Origin: Maritimibacter dapengensis
GTDB lineage: Bacteria > Pseudomonadota > Alphaproteobacteria > Rhodobacterales > Rhodobacteraceae
Assembly: GCF_019218265.1 (NCBI RefSeq)
Contig: NZ_JAHUZE010000001.1
Coordinates: forward strand, 1,116,001 to 1,180,000
Length of the DNA stretch: 64,000 bases
Reading direction: 5' to 3'
In this document: in pieces, positions 52,029-60,179 of the stretch
Numbering within the stretch: the first letter of the stretch is position 1
Layout of the letters: each line of letters begins with the position of its first letter
The notes under the pieces: model-generated
What the model was told of the DNA's origin: nothing
Databases searched by the model: none
The model's input: only the letters and a program-made list of their open reading frames with translations
Made by a program: the position numbers and the translations under genes

Positions 52029-53765
52029 TTACCCTTCGAGAGCGAAGACCCAGAGCATGTTGGCCGCCTGCATGTTGGACAGCTCAGGTGCCAGACCACC
52101 GCCGACACCAAGGCCACCGCCGGTGATCGCGACATATTGCGTGTCACCCACCAGGAAAGTGATCGGTGCGGCCGAGAACGACGTCCCCACATTCATCGAC
52201 CACAGCTCTTCCAGGGTCGATGCATTGTAGGCGGAGAAGGTCCCGTCCATATGCCCGGCCCAGAGCAGATCGGCCGAAGCCATCACGCCACCGTACATCG
52301 GGTAGGTCGTGTTGAGCGTCGCCGCGATGGTGTTGTCGGACACGTTGACCGCGTTGATCGACCCGGTCTGTTCACCGCTGTTCACGCCAGCGCCGCCGAT
52401 GAAGATGTTCCCTGGGAGCACGTCATCGGAGTCGACTTCCCGAACCGACAGATCGGAACACCCTTCGATCCCGCCGGCATAGGCAAGCCCGAGTTCGGGG
52501 TTGTAGGCCGTCGGGAAGAAGTTGGTGCCGCCCTGGATGTTCGGGCAGGTGGTGGCCGTATCGCCGGCGCGGGTGATCGCCCCGATCGCGTAGGTCTGCA
52601 AGTCGGCTTCCGGGTCGTATTCGATCGGCTTGCCGGTCTTGGCGTCGATCCCTTCGGTCCAGTTTAGATTGCTGACATAGGTGACCGAGTTGATGTAGGC
52701 ACCGCTGTTCCGGTCAAGCGTATAGAAGATGCCGTTCCGGCCGAAGCGGGCCATGACCTTGCGATCCTCGCCGTCGATATTGGCCTCGACGAGAAGGGCG
52801 GGGCCGACCTCGTCATAGTCCATGTAATCGCCGGGCGTGTACTGGAAGTACCACGCCATCTCGCCCGTATCGGCATCGAGCGCGACGGTCGAGTTGGTAT
52901 AGAGGTTGTCGCCTGGCCGGTACTCTGGGTCATACATCGGAACCGGGTTGCCGGTTCCCCAGAACACGAGGTTCGATTCCGGGTCATACGAGCCCGCGAC
53001 CCAGGCTGCGCCACCGCCGGTCTTCCAGCAATCCGGGTTTCCGGTTTCTTCGCAGAGCCAGGTTTCGGAGCCAGGCTCGCCCGGTTCCGGGATCGTGTAG
53101 AAGCGCCAGATTTCCTCGCCCGAATTGGCGTCAATCGCGGCGATCCAGCCGCGGGTTGCCCAGTCACCGTAGGACTGACCGACGATGATCTTGTCGCCGA
53201 TCACCTGGGGTGAGTTGGTGAAGCCCTCGCCAACCTCGGTCGCAACCTGCGCATCCCAGACCACGTCGCCGGTTTCGTTGTCGCAGGCGACGACGCGACC
53301 GTCAGGCAGCACGCTGATCACGTTGTTGCCCGATAGCGCAAGGCCACGGTTCGCCAGAAGGATGCCTTGGCTCGGATCCTTGTCGATCCCGGTGTCACAG
53401 ACCCAGACCGGCTTGGCGGCGGTGCCGCTCGTCAGGTCGAACTTGTATGGCGTGCCCCACGGATCCGACAGATAGATGAAGCCATCGTCGGCAAGCGGGG
53501 TCGTTTGCATGGCGCCAATGCCGAAACCGGCGGGCTCGGCGCCGCCGATCGGCGCCGCCATGACCAGGCGCAGGCCTTCGACGTTGCTCGAGTTGATCTT
53601 GTCGAGCGGCGAGAACCTGTTCAGGTCATAGGTCTTGCCGACCATCAACCAGTTGCCGGCTTCCTCCTCGGATCCGGCCGCAAGCAGGCGCTCCGGTGTC
53701 ACCTCGGCGTGGGCCATGCCCGACGCTGCGGCGATGAGCCCTGCGTAGATGTAGTGCGATTTCAT
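52029..53765 (-). CDS. PQQ-dependent alcohol dehydrogenase, lanthanide-type active site
   Basis: The 578-residue periplasmic quinoprotein (signal peptide to about residue 20) has W-motif propeller repeats (IDANSGEEIWRF, LDADTGEMAWYF) and the active-site Asn273 in GTGN. The catalytic Asp316 lies in DYMDYDEV. Asp318, two residues on, is the mark of Ln3+-dependent XoxF/ExaF/PedH enzymes (Ala in calcium MxaF). Divergent points: the vicinal Cys-Cys before NRG (139-141) is replaced by Gly134-Ile135, and the metal-ligand Glu block GAExGVRG reads YGDWATRG, giving Asp201. There is no haem domain. GGGAGG lies seven bases before the ATG. The substrate is unknown. Confidence 0.92.
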   Translation of the reverse strand: MKSHYIYAGLIAAASGMAHAEVTPERLLAAGSEEEAGNWLMVGKTYDLNRFSPLDKINSSNVEGLRLVMAAPIGGAEPAGFGIGAMQTTPLADDGFIYLSDPWGTPYKFDLTSGTAAKPVWVCDTGIDKDPSQGILLANRGLALSGNNVISVLPDGRVVACDNETGDVVWDAQVATEVGEGFTNSPQVIGDKIIVGQSYGDWATRGWIAAIDANSGEEIWRFYTIPEPGEPGSETWLCEETGNPDCWKTGGGAAWVAGSYDPESNLVFWGTGNPVPMYDPEYRPGDNLYTNSTVALDADTGEMAWYFQYTPGDYMDYDEVGPALLVEANIDGEDRKVMARFGRNGIFYTLDRNSGAYINSVTYVSNLNWTEGIDAKTGKPIEYDPEADLQTYAIGAITRAGDTATTCPNIQGGTNFFPTAYNPELGLAYAGGIEGCSDLSVREVDSDDVLPGNIFIGGAGVNSGEQTGSINAVNVSDNTIAATLNTTYPMYGGVMASADLLWAGHMDGTFSAYNASTLEELWSMNVGTSFSAAPITFLVGDTQYVAITGGGLGVGGGLAPELSNMQAANMLWVFALEG

Positions 53766-53837
53766 GTTTAGCCTCCCTACCTTACATGAATGTAGACGTT
53801 GGTTCGCTCATGCTTGCACCATTGATTAATGGATATT

Positions 53838-53854
53838 CCTATGAGCAATATTGG
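53838..53854. promoter_or_regulatory. candidate LysR site upstream of the quinoprotein gene
   Basis: CCTATGA-GCA-ATATTGG has a perfect right arm (ATATTGG) and a left arm matching CCAATAT in four of seven positions. It lies 73-89 bases upstream of the quinoprotein ATG, a usual distance for a LysR activator site. Two further small dyads lie between it and the gene (TACAT-GA-ATGTA at 53783-53794 and CCATT-GATT-AATGG at 53819-53832). Confidence 0.4.
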
Positions 53855-53958
53855 TTGTGCAATGCTGCGCCGTCGGCCTGTTGCGCGGCGAGTGAGTCGG
53901 CCTGCGAAATTTCCGATACTGCGATCGCCCAAAACCCTCCAAGAGGCCCAAAACGACA

Positions 53959-53985
53959 ACGACCCCGAGGAAGCCCCGGGGTCGT
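53959..53985 (-). terminator. rho-independent terminator after the 199-aa membrane protein gene
   Basis: ACGACCCCG (53959-53967) and CGGGGTCGT (53977-53985) form a 9-bp stem with a nine-base loop; on the minus strand it is followed by TGTCGTTTTGG. It lies 86 bases after the membrane-protein stop and about 195 bases before the quinoprotein start, so the quinoprotein has its own promoter in the 53766-53958 interval. Confidence 0.7.
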
Positions 53986-54070
53986 GCTGACCCGACGATT
54001 GTCGGTCAGTTTCGGATCGTAATGGTCTATTCGACCGTACGGAATGGCATGCGCCGACGCCGGTGCGCCA

Positions 54071-54670
54071 TTACTTGCGCCATTCGCGCAGGAAGAGGAA
54101 GCGGATGATTCCCAGGGCGACCAGCGCCACGCCGGCATAGAGGGCATACCAGTAGCCGACCTGCAAATCCGAATCCATCCGGACCTTCCGGTGCGACGTG
54201 GGGTCCGTGTAGTCCGACCGGCCGATGAAGTTCATCTCCAATCCCGAGGCGCGCATGTCGCCGATGTAGTAGGCCAGCCCCACGGTGATGAGGTAGGAGA
54301 GGCCGACAACAATGATCAGCGTTGTCGCAAGGGGCAAGCGGACGGGGCCCAACTTGAATTTCTTGTTCACGAAGAGGCTGACGAGCAGCGCGAGCATCGC
54401 GACGCCGAAATAGGTCCACACGAAGGGTTTGAAGAAGCCGGGCATCTCGTAGAGGGCCGGATCGGAGGCCATCCTGACCGGACCGACAGCATCGATGCCC
54501 CAAGGATGAAGCACAAGGTCGTCCGTTCCCCGAATGGTTGCGATGTCCGCGATCCACCAGGGTTGAAACCATGAATAGACCATCAGCGCCGCCGCCACCA
54601 CGAGCAACAGGCGGAATATCCAGGTCAACACCCCACCACCAACAGTCCAAGTCGCTTCTGTATTCGCCAT
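54071..54670 (-). CDS. uncharacterised four-helix membrane protein upstream of the quinoprotein
   Basis: The 199-residue protein has four helices (about 14-36, 88-110, 120-143, 172-192) with a periplasmic loop of about 50 residues after helix 1 (YSWFQPWWIADIATIRGTDDLVLHP) and another before helix 4. The Trp/Pro-rich QPWW and conserved-looking Asp/His in the first loop could bind a ligand or a redox partner. I do not recognise the family. GGGAGG precedes the ATG at 54670. Location directly before the dehydrogenase gene suggests a link to it. Confidence 0.72.
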   Translation of the reverse strand: MANTEATWTVGGGVLTWIFRLLLVVAAALMVYSWFQPWWIADIATIRGTDDLVLHPWGIDAVGPVRMASDPALYEMPGFFKPFVWTYFGVAMLALLVSLFVNKKFKLGPVRLPLATTLIIVVGLSYLITVGLAYYIGDMRASGLEMNFIGRSDYTDPTSHRKVRMDSDLQVGYWYALYAGVALVALGIIRFLFLREWRK

Positions 54671-55127
54671 CGTTCCTCCCATTGCCCGCGGGTCTGTGAC
54701 CTGCAAGCTTCCTCCCAGTCCAATGAAATCATATGGTTATTCGCCGAAATCACCGATCTCGCGCTCTTGAACCGTAACAATCAGTTTTTTGCGGTCAAGC
54801 CACGCTGGTCCTCTCGATGCGGGCCTGCGGAGGGCAGGCTGGGTGCAGGTGAAGGGATCCGGCGGCGCGCGGAATGTGCGGTCCTTCCAGCGCGTCCTGA
54901 TAGACCGGAAACCTCCTGACGCGAAGTTGTCCTAAAAAATGTATTTCAAATCAGACATTTGCCGAACATCTTCGCGAGCCCTACCGATCACCCGCCGAAC
55001 GCACAGACGGAGTGGCAGGGCGTAAATCGTGTCCCGCGGAGCGCGCGCCTGACGGCGCCTCTCGTCATTTCGTCGAGTGCCAATATTGTATATTGGGAAA
55101 ACGAATTGCGACGAAAACGGCAATCCG
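54671..55127. other. non-coding region between the membrane protein and lysR
   Basis: These 457 bases should hold the promoter of the membrane-protein gene. They include AT-rich stretches (CAGTTTTTTGCGG near 54783, CCTAAAAAATGTATTTC near 54932) and the perfect dyad at 55080-55096. No convincing open frame or RNA gene is visible. Confidence 0.5.
55080..55096. promoter_or_regulatory. perfect CCAATAT-N3-ATATTGG dyad downstream of lysR
   Basis: CCAATATTGTATATTGG is a perfect 7+7 inverted repeat with a TGT spacer, the best copy of the motif found near both LysR genes. It lies 32 bases past the lysR stop and about 410 bases upstream of the membrane-protein gene, so its target is unclear; it could be a distal activator site. 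Confidence 0.55.
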
Positions 55128-56135
55128 TCACATTGCGATTTCGCTGAGAAGGCCATCGGGCACAGGCAGTTTTTCGAACCGCCGGACGGTGCCGGGATCG
55201 CTCAGGGTATCGTCGACATAGTTGCAGAGCCGGGTCTGGAAATCGAGAAACGGCCGTAGCGAGGTCAGGTGCCGCGGCATGATCAGAACAGCGTCCCGCC
55301 CGATCATTTCCAGATCGTACAGCCGGAGTTGGTCGAGGGTCTGTTCGGTGAGATTCGGAAGAAGCGAGGTCGGGCAATGGCAGGTCGCGAGTCCGGCTGC
55401 CACGATGTCCACCGCGACCTGATGGGTAGAGGCCCGGAAGAACGGGGCCGAGCCGGGCAGGTTGTCACGGTACCAAGCCTGGGTCCTTGTGCCCCACGGC
55501 ACGCCCGCGCTGACTTCGACATGGCGATTGAGGGCGTGCGCTTCGTTGCTCGACATGCTGCGATTGATCAGCGCGTTTGTCACCTGTTCGGTGGGAATCG
55601 AAGCCGGCACCGCCCAGACAATCCGGTCATGAAACAGGGGGCGAATCGACAGCGTGGCCTTGTGATCCTCGACATTCGCCGCGCTGACGACGCCACAGTT
55701 GATCTGGCGCGTATCAATCATTTCGACGATTTCCTCGGAATTGATCGCGAACACATGTTCGAACCGCGTGAAGCGGCCGATCTCGACAGCGATCTTTGCT
55801 GCGGCCTCGGTGAACCGTCCGCGCAGCGAGGGCGTTGCCCCGAATCGAAGCAGGATCTGGTCTTTCGTGTAGCTCTGGGAATGCTCGGTCTCGTATTCCT
55901 GCCTGCGGTTCAGTAGATCGCGGGACGCTCGAAACCAGTGTTCGCCGGCCGGCGTCAGTTCGACGGTCTGGCCACGCTTTCGATATATCAACTGGGTTCC
56001 AAGCTCTTCTTCGAACTTGGCCAGTTGCTGTGAAATCGTTGGCTGGGACAGACCGGTCAGGCGGGTCGCCTTACTGATAGATCCTGACACAACGACTGCG
56101 TTCAGCAGCTCCAAGTACCGGAACGTAATGTTCAT
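55128..56135 (-). CDS. LysR family transcriptional regulator
   Basis: The 335-residue LTTR has a winged helix (FRYLELLNAVVVSGSISKAT at about 5-24; recognition helix QPTISQQLAKFE at about 30-41) and an effector domain ending near 310. GGAGGAGGTGG lies just before the ATG at 56135. It resembles the other LysR protein of the window in the recognition helix, and two copies of the shared dyad lie directly upstream (56167-56181, 56196-56210), consistent with autoregulation. It is probably the regulator of the quinoprotein region. Confidence 0.92.
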   Translation of the reverse strand: MNITFRYLELLNAVVVSGSISKATRLTGLSQPTISQQLAKFEEELGTQLIYRKRGQTVELTPAGEHWFRASRDLLNRRQEYETEHSQSYTKDQILLRFGATPSLRGRFTEAAAKIAVEIGRFTRFEHVFAINSEEIVEMIDTRQINCGVVSAANVEDHKATLSIRPLFHDRIVWAVPASIPTEQVTNALINRSMSSNEAHALNRHVEVSAGVPWGTRTQAWYRDNLPGSAPFFRASTHQVAVDIVAAGLATCHCPTSLLPNLTEQTLDQLRLYDLEMIGRDAVLIMPRHLTSLRPFLDFQTRLCNYVDDTLSDPGTVRRFEKLPVPDGLLSEIAM

Positions 56136-56166
56136 TGCGGTTCCACCTCCTCCTGTTCCATCATAT

Positions 56167-56181
56167 CTATATTTAGTATTG
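56167..56181. promoter_or_regulatory. candidate LysR autoregulatory site 1
   Basis: CTATAT-TTA-GTATTG matches the CAATAY-N3-RTATTG dyad with one mismatch and lies 32-46 bases upstream of the lysR ATG. A second copy starts 29 bases further upstream. Confidence 0.5.
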
Positions 56182-56195
56182 GAAAACAAAATCTA

Positions 56196-56210
56196 TAATA
56201 TCAGACATTG
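56196..56210. promoter_or_regulatory. candidate LysR autoregulatory site 2
   Basis: TAATAT-CAG-ACATTG matches the dyad with one mismatch in each arm. Its centre is 29 bases from that of site 1, close to three helical turns, so two regulator dimers could bind the same DNA face. Confidence 0.4.
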
Positions 56211-56481
56211 GAAAATGCTATTCTTGAAGGGGCCTTTCGCCGTGTCACCGATTGCACGGCCGCTCGCGGGCCGTCCCGCGCCGGGGCCGCTGGCCACGCG
56301 CGTGATCCAGTCTTGCGACCCGGTTCCAGCGAGTCTCGGACGTGAGATCGAAGGCGGTCGCGCCTGTGTTCAGCTATTTGCCTGTCTCTGTACAGGGCAG
56401 GGTGGCCGAAATTACGACGTATCCGTATTGTGCCCGCCGGAGCGCCGCCCCACATGGTGGCGACCCCAAGGAGATCGCTGA

Positions 56482-57471
56482 ATGCAATTGAACGCAGTCG
56501 ATACGGCAGCCCGTCTTTCCGTCGCACCGATGATGGACTGGACGGACCGCCATTGTCGCATCTTTCACCGTCTCATGAGCCGCGAGACGCTGCTTTATAC
56601 CGAGATGGTGACCGCGCCGGCGTTGGTGCGGGGTGGGGCAGTGCATTTGCTGGACTATTCGCCCGAAGAGCATCCGGTCGCGGTGCAATTGGGCGGATCG
56701 GACCCGGAGGAGTTGGCACAGGCCACGAAGCTCTGCGTCGCGCATGGCTATGACGAGGTGAACCTGAACGTGGGATGCCCGTCGGACCGCGTGCAATCAG
56801 GCACCTTCGGCGCGGTCCTGATGAAAGATCCGGGTCTCGTCGCGGAATGTGCGTCTGCGATGATCGGTGCTGCCGACGGCGTCGAGGTGACGGTGAAATG
56901 CCGGATCGGCGTCGACGATCAGGACCCGGTGGTGGTGCTGCCGAACTTTCTCGACCGCGTGACGGGGGCCGGTGTGCGCCGGTTCGCCATCCATGCGCGC
57001 AAGGCGTGGCTTCAGGGGCTGTCGCCAAAGGAAAACCGGGACATTCCGCCGTTGGATTACCCTTTGGTGCACCGGATGAAGGCGGAGCGCCCGGACCTCC
57101 ATCTGTCGATCAATGGCGGCATCCATTCGCTGGACGAGGCGGCCCGTCATCTCGCGGCCGGTATGGACGGGGCGATGATCGGGCGCGCGGCCTACCATCA
57201 GCCGGCGGACGTCCTGATGACGGCGGACAGCCGGATGTTCGGCCGCCCCGATCCGTTCAACGATCCGCGTGACGTCGTGCGCGCGATGCTGCCCTATATC
57301 GAAGCACATGTGTCGGCAGGCGGAAAGCTCGCCCAGGTCACGAAGCATATGCTCGGCGTATTCGCGGGCCAGCCGGGTGCGCGGCACTGGAAGCGGGTGC
57401 TGTCGGAGCGGGCGCACAAGCCCGGCGCCGGGCCCGAGCTCGTCGAGGCCGCGATGATGGAGCTCGCCTGA
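56482..57471 (+). CDS. dusA: tRNA-dihydrouridine synthase A
   Basis: DusA reduces uridine 20/20a in the D-loop of tRNAs with FMN and NADPH. The 329-residue protein has SVAPMMDWTDRHCR (FMN site), YTEMVTAPALVRG, VQLGGSDP, and NLNVGCPSDRVQSGTFG with catalytic Cys99. The C-terminal helical RNA-binding domain includes GVFAGQPGARHWKR, characteristic of the DusA branch. It is a single-gene unit followed by a hairpin. Confidence 0.96.
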   Translation: MQLNAVDTAARLSVAPMMDWTDRHCRIFHRLMSRETLLYTEMVTAPALVRGGAVHLLDYSPEEHPVAVQLGGSDPEELAQATKLCVAHGYDEVNLNVGCPSDRVQSGTFGAVLMKDPGLVAECASAMIGAADGVEVTVKCRIGVDDQDPVVVLPNFLDRVTGAGVRRFAIHARKAWLQGLSPKENRDIPPLDYPLVHRMKAERPDLHLSINGGIHSLDEAARHLAAGMDGAMIGRAAYHQPADVLMTADSRMFGRPDPFNDPRDVVRAMLPYIEAHVSAGGKLAQVTKHMLGVFAGQPGARHWKRVLSERAHKPGAGPELVEAAMMELA

Positions 57472-57480
57472 GCGCCGTTT

Positions 57481-57504
57481 CGTCGCCTGGGGGCCAAGGC
57501 GACG
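57481..57504 (+). terminator. hairpin after dusA
   Basis: CGTCGCCT (57481-57488) and AGGCGACG (57497-57504) form an 8-bp stem with an eight-base loop, nine bases after the dusA stop. No U-tract follows (TTAGCCC), so termination may be weak or Rho-assisted. Confidence 0.45.
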
Positions 57505-57562
57505 TTAGCCCGGACTTGCCGCAACGGCACGGGGCCGCCATTCTGCGTTTCAGGAGGGCGGC

Positions 57563-58762
57563 ATGAAACGTATCGCGATCTTTTGCGACGGGACCTGGAA
57601 CCGACACGACGCCGTCGTGCCGACACATGTGGTGCGGCTGGCGCAGGCGGTTCCGTCGGTCGGATCTGACAATGTGCTTCAGGTGCCGATCTACCTGCCG
57701 GGTGTCGGGATCGGCCAGGGCGTGACCCGGGCCTCTCGCTTCACCGACAGGGTGTTCGGCGGGGCGTTCGGCTGGGGTTTGGACGACCGTATCCAGGAAG
57801 CCTATCGTCACCTCATCTTCCTGCATGATCCCGGAGACGAGATTTATATTTTCGGATTTTCGCGGGGTGCCTACACGGCGCGGTCGCTTGCGGGATTGAT
57901 CCGCACAATGGGCATCCCGCCGAAGGATCGCACCGATCTCATCCCGGCGGCGATGGAACTCTATCGCAAACGCGGCGACCGCGAAGCGCGTGTCGAAGGC
58001 ATTCGGACCTTTACGGACGACCCGCTCGAGAATCTGCCGCCATATCCCCATCCCGACAGCGCGATCATGATGCACGAACGCGCGAAGCTGTCGCCCGACA
58101 CTCCCACGAGCGGTCTCGAACTCCTTTGGCGCGAACGGCAGGGCATGGCGGAACGCCCGCGCCTCCGGATCGCGTTCCTCGGGGTCTGGGACACGGTGGG
58201 CGCACTGGGCCTTCCGGGTTTTCTAGGCTGGATCAGCCGGGTGACAAACCACCGCTACGCGTTTCACGACGCCGATCTGTCGTCCTCGGTGGTGGCCGCG
58301 CGGCACGCGGTCGCGATCGACGAACGGCGCCGGCATTTTCCGCCCGCGTTGTGGCGCAACCTCGACGAACTCAACGCAAAGAGCGGCAGCCTGGCTTATC
58401 TCCAGCAATGGTTCCCCGGCAATCACCGCATATTGGGCGGCGGGGGAACGGTGCCGGAATTGTCGGCCTATCCGACCGAATGGATCGCCGCGGGCGCCAG
58501 CGCACAGGGGCTGACGTTCGACCCTGCGCGACTATCAGCGATTACCGCGATGAAGAATCCTACGGTGTCCGACGAGGGTGCGGCCCAACGCCCCGAACCG
58601 AACAACCTGTTCGGGATCATGCTGGCGGACCGGGAGTTGCTGATCGCGGAAGGGGATGAGGAGCCAAGGGTCGATCAGGTATCGGACGCGGCGCGTGAAC
58701 GGGCGCGGCGCATGGGCTGGCGCCCACCGCCGCTTCTCCCGATCATCGACGAGATCGTCTAG
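57563..58762 (+). CDS. DUF2235 alpha/beta-hydrolase-like protein
   Basis: The 399-residue protein starts with IAIFCDGTWN, the usual DUF2235 opening with an Asp, and has the nucleophile elbow GFSRGAYTAR with Ser100. The GVWDTVGALGLP block and a C-terminal WFPGNHRILGGGG block are also typical. The DUF2235 domain is shared with Tle1-type phospholipase effectors of type VI secretion, but no vgrG, adaptor or immunity gene is adjacent, so a housekeeping hydrolase is as likely. It overlaps the convergent peroxidase gene by four bases. Confidence 0.9.
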   Translation: MKRIAIFCDGTWNRHDAVVPTHVVRLAQAVPSVGSDNVLQVPIYLPGVGIGQGVTRASRFTDRVFGGAFGWGLDDRIQEAYRHLIFLHDPGDEIYIFGFSRGAYTARSLAGLIRTMGIPPKDRTDLIPAAMELYRKRGDREARVEGIRTFTDDPLENLPPYPHPDSAIMMHERAKLSPDTPTSGLELLWRERQGMAERPRLRIAFLGVWDTVGALGLPGFLGWISRVTNHRYAFHDADLSSSVVAARHAVAIDERRRHFPPALWRNLDELNAKSGSLAYLQQWFPGNHRILGGGGTVPELSAYPTEWIAAGASAQGLTFDPARLSAITAMKNPTVSDEGAAQRPEPNNLFGIMLADRELLIAEGDEEPRVDQVSDAARERARRMGWRPPPLLPIIDEIV

Positions 58763-59907
58763 TCCTCGAGCAAAGGCTCGTAGCGCGCGTCCGTCAGGGT
58801 TTCGAGAAACGCGACCAGCGCGTCGATGCGACGATCGTCAAGCGCCGGGCCGATTTCGAGTTCTTCGAGCGAGAGCGTCTCCGGCACCGGGGCCGGACCG
58901 AAGGGTGCGCCCGTCTCCGGGTTGATCTGGCGCGCGTCCGAGCGCGTGTTGTACTTGTTGTAAAACAGCACGACGGTGCGCAGATCCTCGAAGACGCCGT
59001 TGTGCATATAAGGCGCGGTGATCGCGACATTGCGCAGGGTCGGCGTGCGGAACTTGCCCGCCTCGGCGGGGTCGTCGAGGTGATCGCCGCCGCCCAGCCC
59101 CATATCGACGTACGCCGGGTCCACGCCGTTCTGCGCGCGCAAAGCGGTGTTCGTCGGCACCCCGATGTTGTGGAAGCTGTAATCGGTAAAGGTCTCTTCC
59201 GGGTCCATCTGGCTCGCGGCGAGCTTGTGACACTCGGCGCAATTGGTGAATTGCTGCGAGAAGAACAGGAGCCGCCCCAGCTCTTCTTCGTCCGTCAGTT
59301 CCGCTTCTCCGCGCAGCCAGCGGTCGTATTTGCTGTCGAACGGGGCGAAGGTCTCGGTCCGCTCGAAGGCGGCGATGGCCTGGGTCATCGCCGTATAAGC
59401 GGTCGCGGTGTCGTCCAGCACGCCGTCACCGAAGATTGCCGGGAAAGCCGCTTCGTAGATCGGATCCTCACGCAGTCGGGCGACGACGGCGGCTTCGTCT
59501 TTCATGCCCATTTCCAGAGGGTTGAGCGGTGGTCCGCCCGCCTGATCCTCCAGCGTTCCGGCGCGCCCATCAAGGAACTGGCCGCCGTGTGCGACCCCTT
59601 CGTCATCCACGAAAAACGATGGAGAGTATCTGGCATAGGCCGCAGTCGGGGCGTTGCGGTCGCCAAGCGATACGCCGTCATCGCCGGGCGACGCCATGCC
59701 GCGGGGGTCTGCGAAGGCATAGGCCGGGTCGTGGCAGGAGGCGCAGGATTGCGTACGATTGGCCGACAAGTCGGTGTCGAAAAACAGAAGCTCGCCCAGG
59801 GCTTCACGGGTTGCCGGCACATTGTCGCCATCCTGCCCAACAAGAGGCAGGGCGACTGCGCTCACGGCAAGAACGGCGCAGGACATGACAAAGGGAATCG
59901 GTCGCAT
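58759..59907 (-). CDS. di-haem cytochrome c peroxidase (MauG/CcpA family)
   Basis: The 382-residue periplasmic protein has a signal peptide (to about residue 24) and two haem motifs, CASCH (55-59) and CAECH (223-227). FLDGRAGTLEDQAGGPPLNPLEMG, shared by bacterial cytochrome c peroxidases and MauG, follows the first haem, and FRTPTLRNVAITAPYMHNG follows the second. It reduces hydrogen peroxide with electrons from small cytochromes, or may oxidise a protein partner as MauG does. An FNR/Dnr-like box lies about 53-66 bases upstream. Confidence 0.93.
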   Translation of the reverse strand: MRPIPFVMSCAVLAVSAVALPLVGQDGDNVPATREALGELLFFDTDLSANRTQSCASCHDPAYAFADPRGMASPGDDGVSLGDRNAPTAAYARYSPSFFVDDEGVAHGGQFLDGRAGTLEDQAGGPPLNPLEMGMKDEAAVVARLREDPIYEAAFPAIFGDGVLDDTATAYTAMTQAIAAFERTETFAPFDSKYDRWLRGEAELTDEEELGRLLFFSQQFTNCAECHKLAASQMDPEETFTDYSFHNIGVPTNTALRAQNGVDPAYVDMGLGGGDHLDDPAEAGKFRTPTLRNVAITAPYMHNGVFEDLRTVVLFYNKYNTRSDARQINPETGAPFGPAPVPETLSLEELEIGPALDDRRIDALVAFLETLTDARYEPLLED

Positions 59908-59959
59908 GGTAACCTCGGTGTTTACCTGACCGTCTTGGTCAAGAATAGCCCGCCGAACC

Positions 59960-59973
59960 CTGACTTAAGTCAA
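59960..59973. promoter_or_regulatory. FNR/Dnr-like binding site before the cytochrome peroxidase gene
   Basis: CTGACTTAAGTCAA reads TTGAC-TTAA-GTCAG on the gene's strand, nine of ten arm positions of the TTGAC-N4-GTCAA pattern used by FNR, Dnr and NnrR-type regulators. It sits 53-66 bases upstream of the peroxidase ATG, and such genes are commonly induced under low oxygen. The regulator itself is not in the window. Confidence 0.6.
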
Positions 59974-60179
59974 TTCCACGTGCGGAAAATGGTGAAAGGT
60001 GCCTTGTTTTCATGTCGCTGGGGCCTTCTGCACTGATAGGCATTGCTTATTCCGACAAAAATAATCAGAAATAGGGCGACCAGTCGGCGGCGACGCAAGC
60101 GGCCCATGAGGCCTTTGGTGGGCAAAGGCTTCGCCGGGACTTCGCTGAACGCAGCGCCGGGAAAGAGCAGGAGCGCAGA

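Larger units (their letters stand above)
56136..56481. other. non-coding region between lysR and dusA
   Basis: These 346 bases contain the divergent promoters of lysR and dusA. The 80 bases next to lysR are AT-rich and carry two operator-like dyads; the rest is GC-rich with no visible gene. GGAGATCGCTGA before the dusA ATG gives its ribosome site. Confidence 0.5.

Noticed and set aside
54932-55156. Short open frames in the region between the four-helix membrane protein and lysR
   Set aside because: They overlap each other on both strands, lack ribosome sites and family resemblance, and one overlaps the end of lysR.
56136-56481. Additional small gene between lysR and dusA (open frame 56017-56481 on the plus strand)
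   Set aside because: The frame begins inside lysR antisense sequence, its translation is low complexity, and no ribosome site precedes a sensible start.
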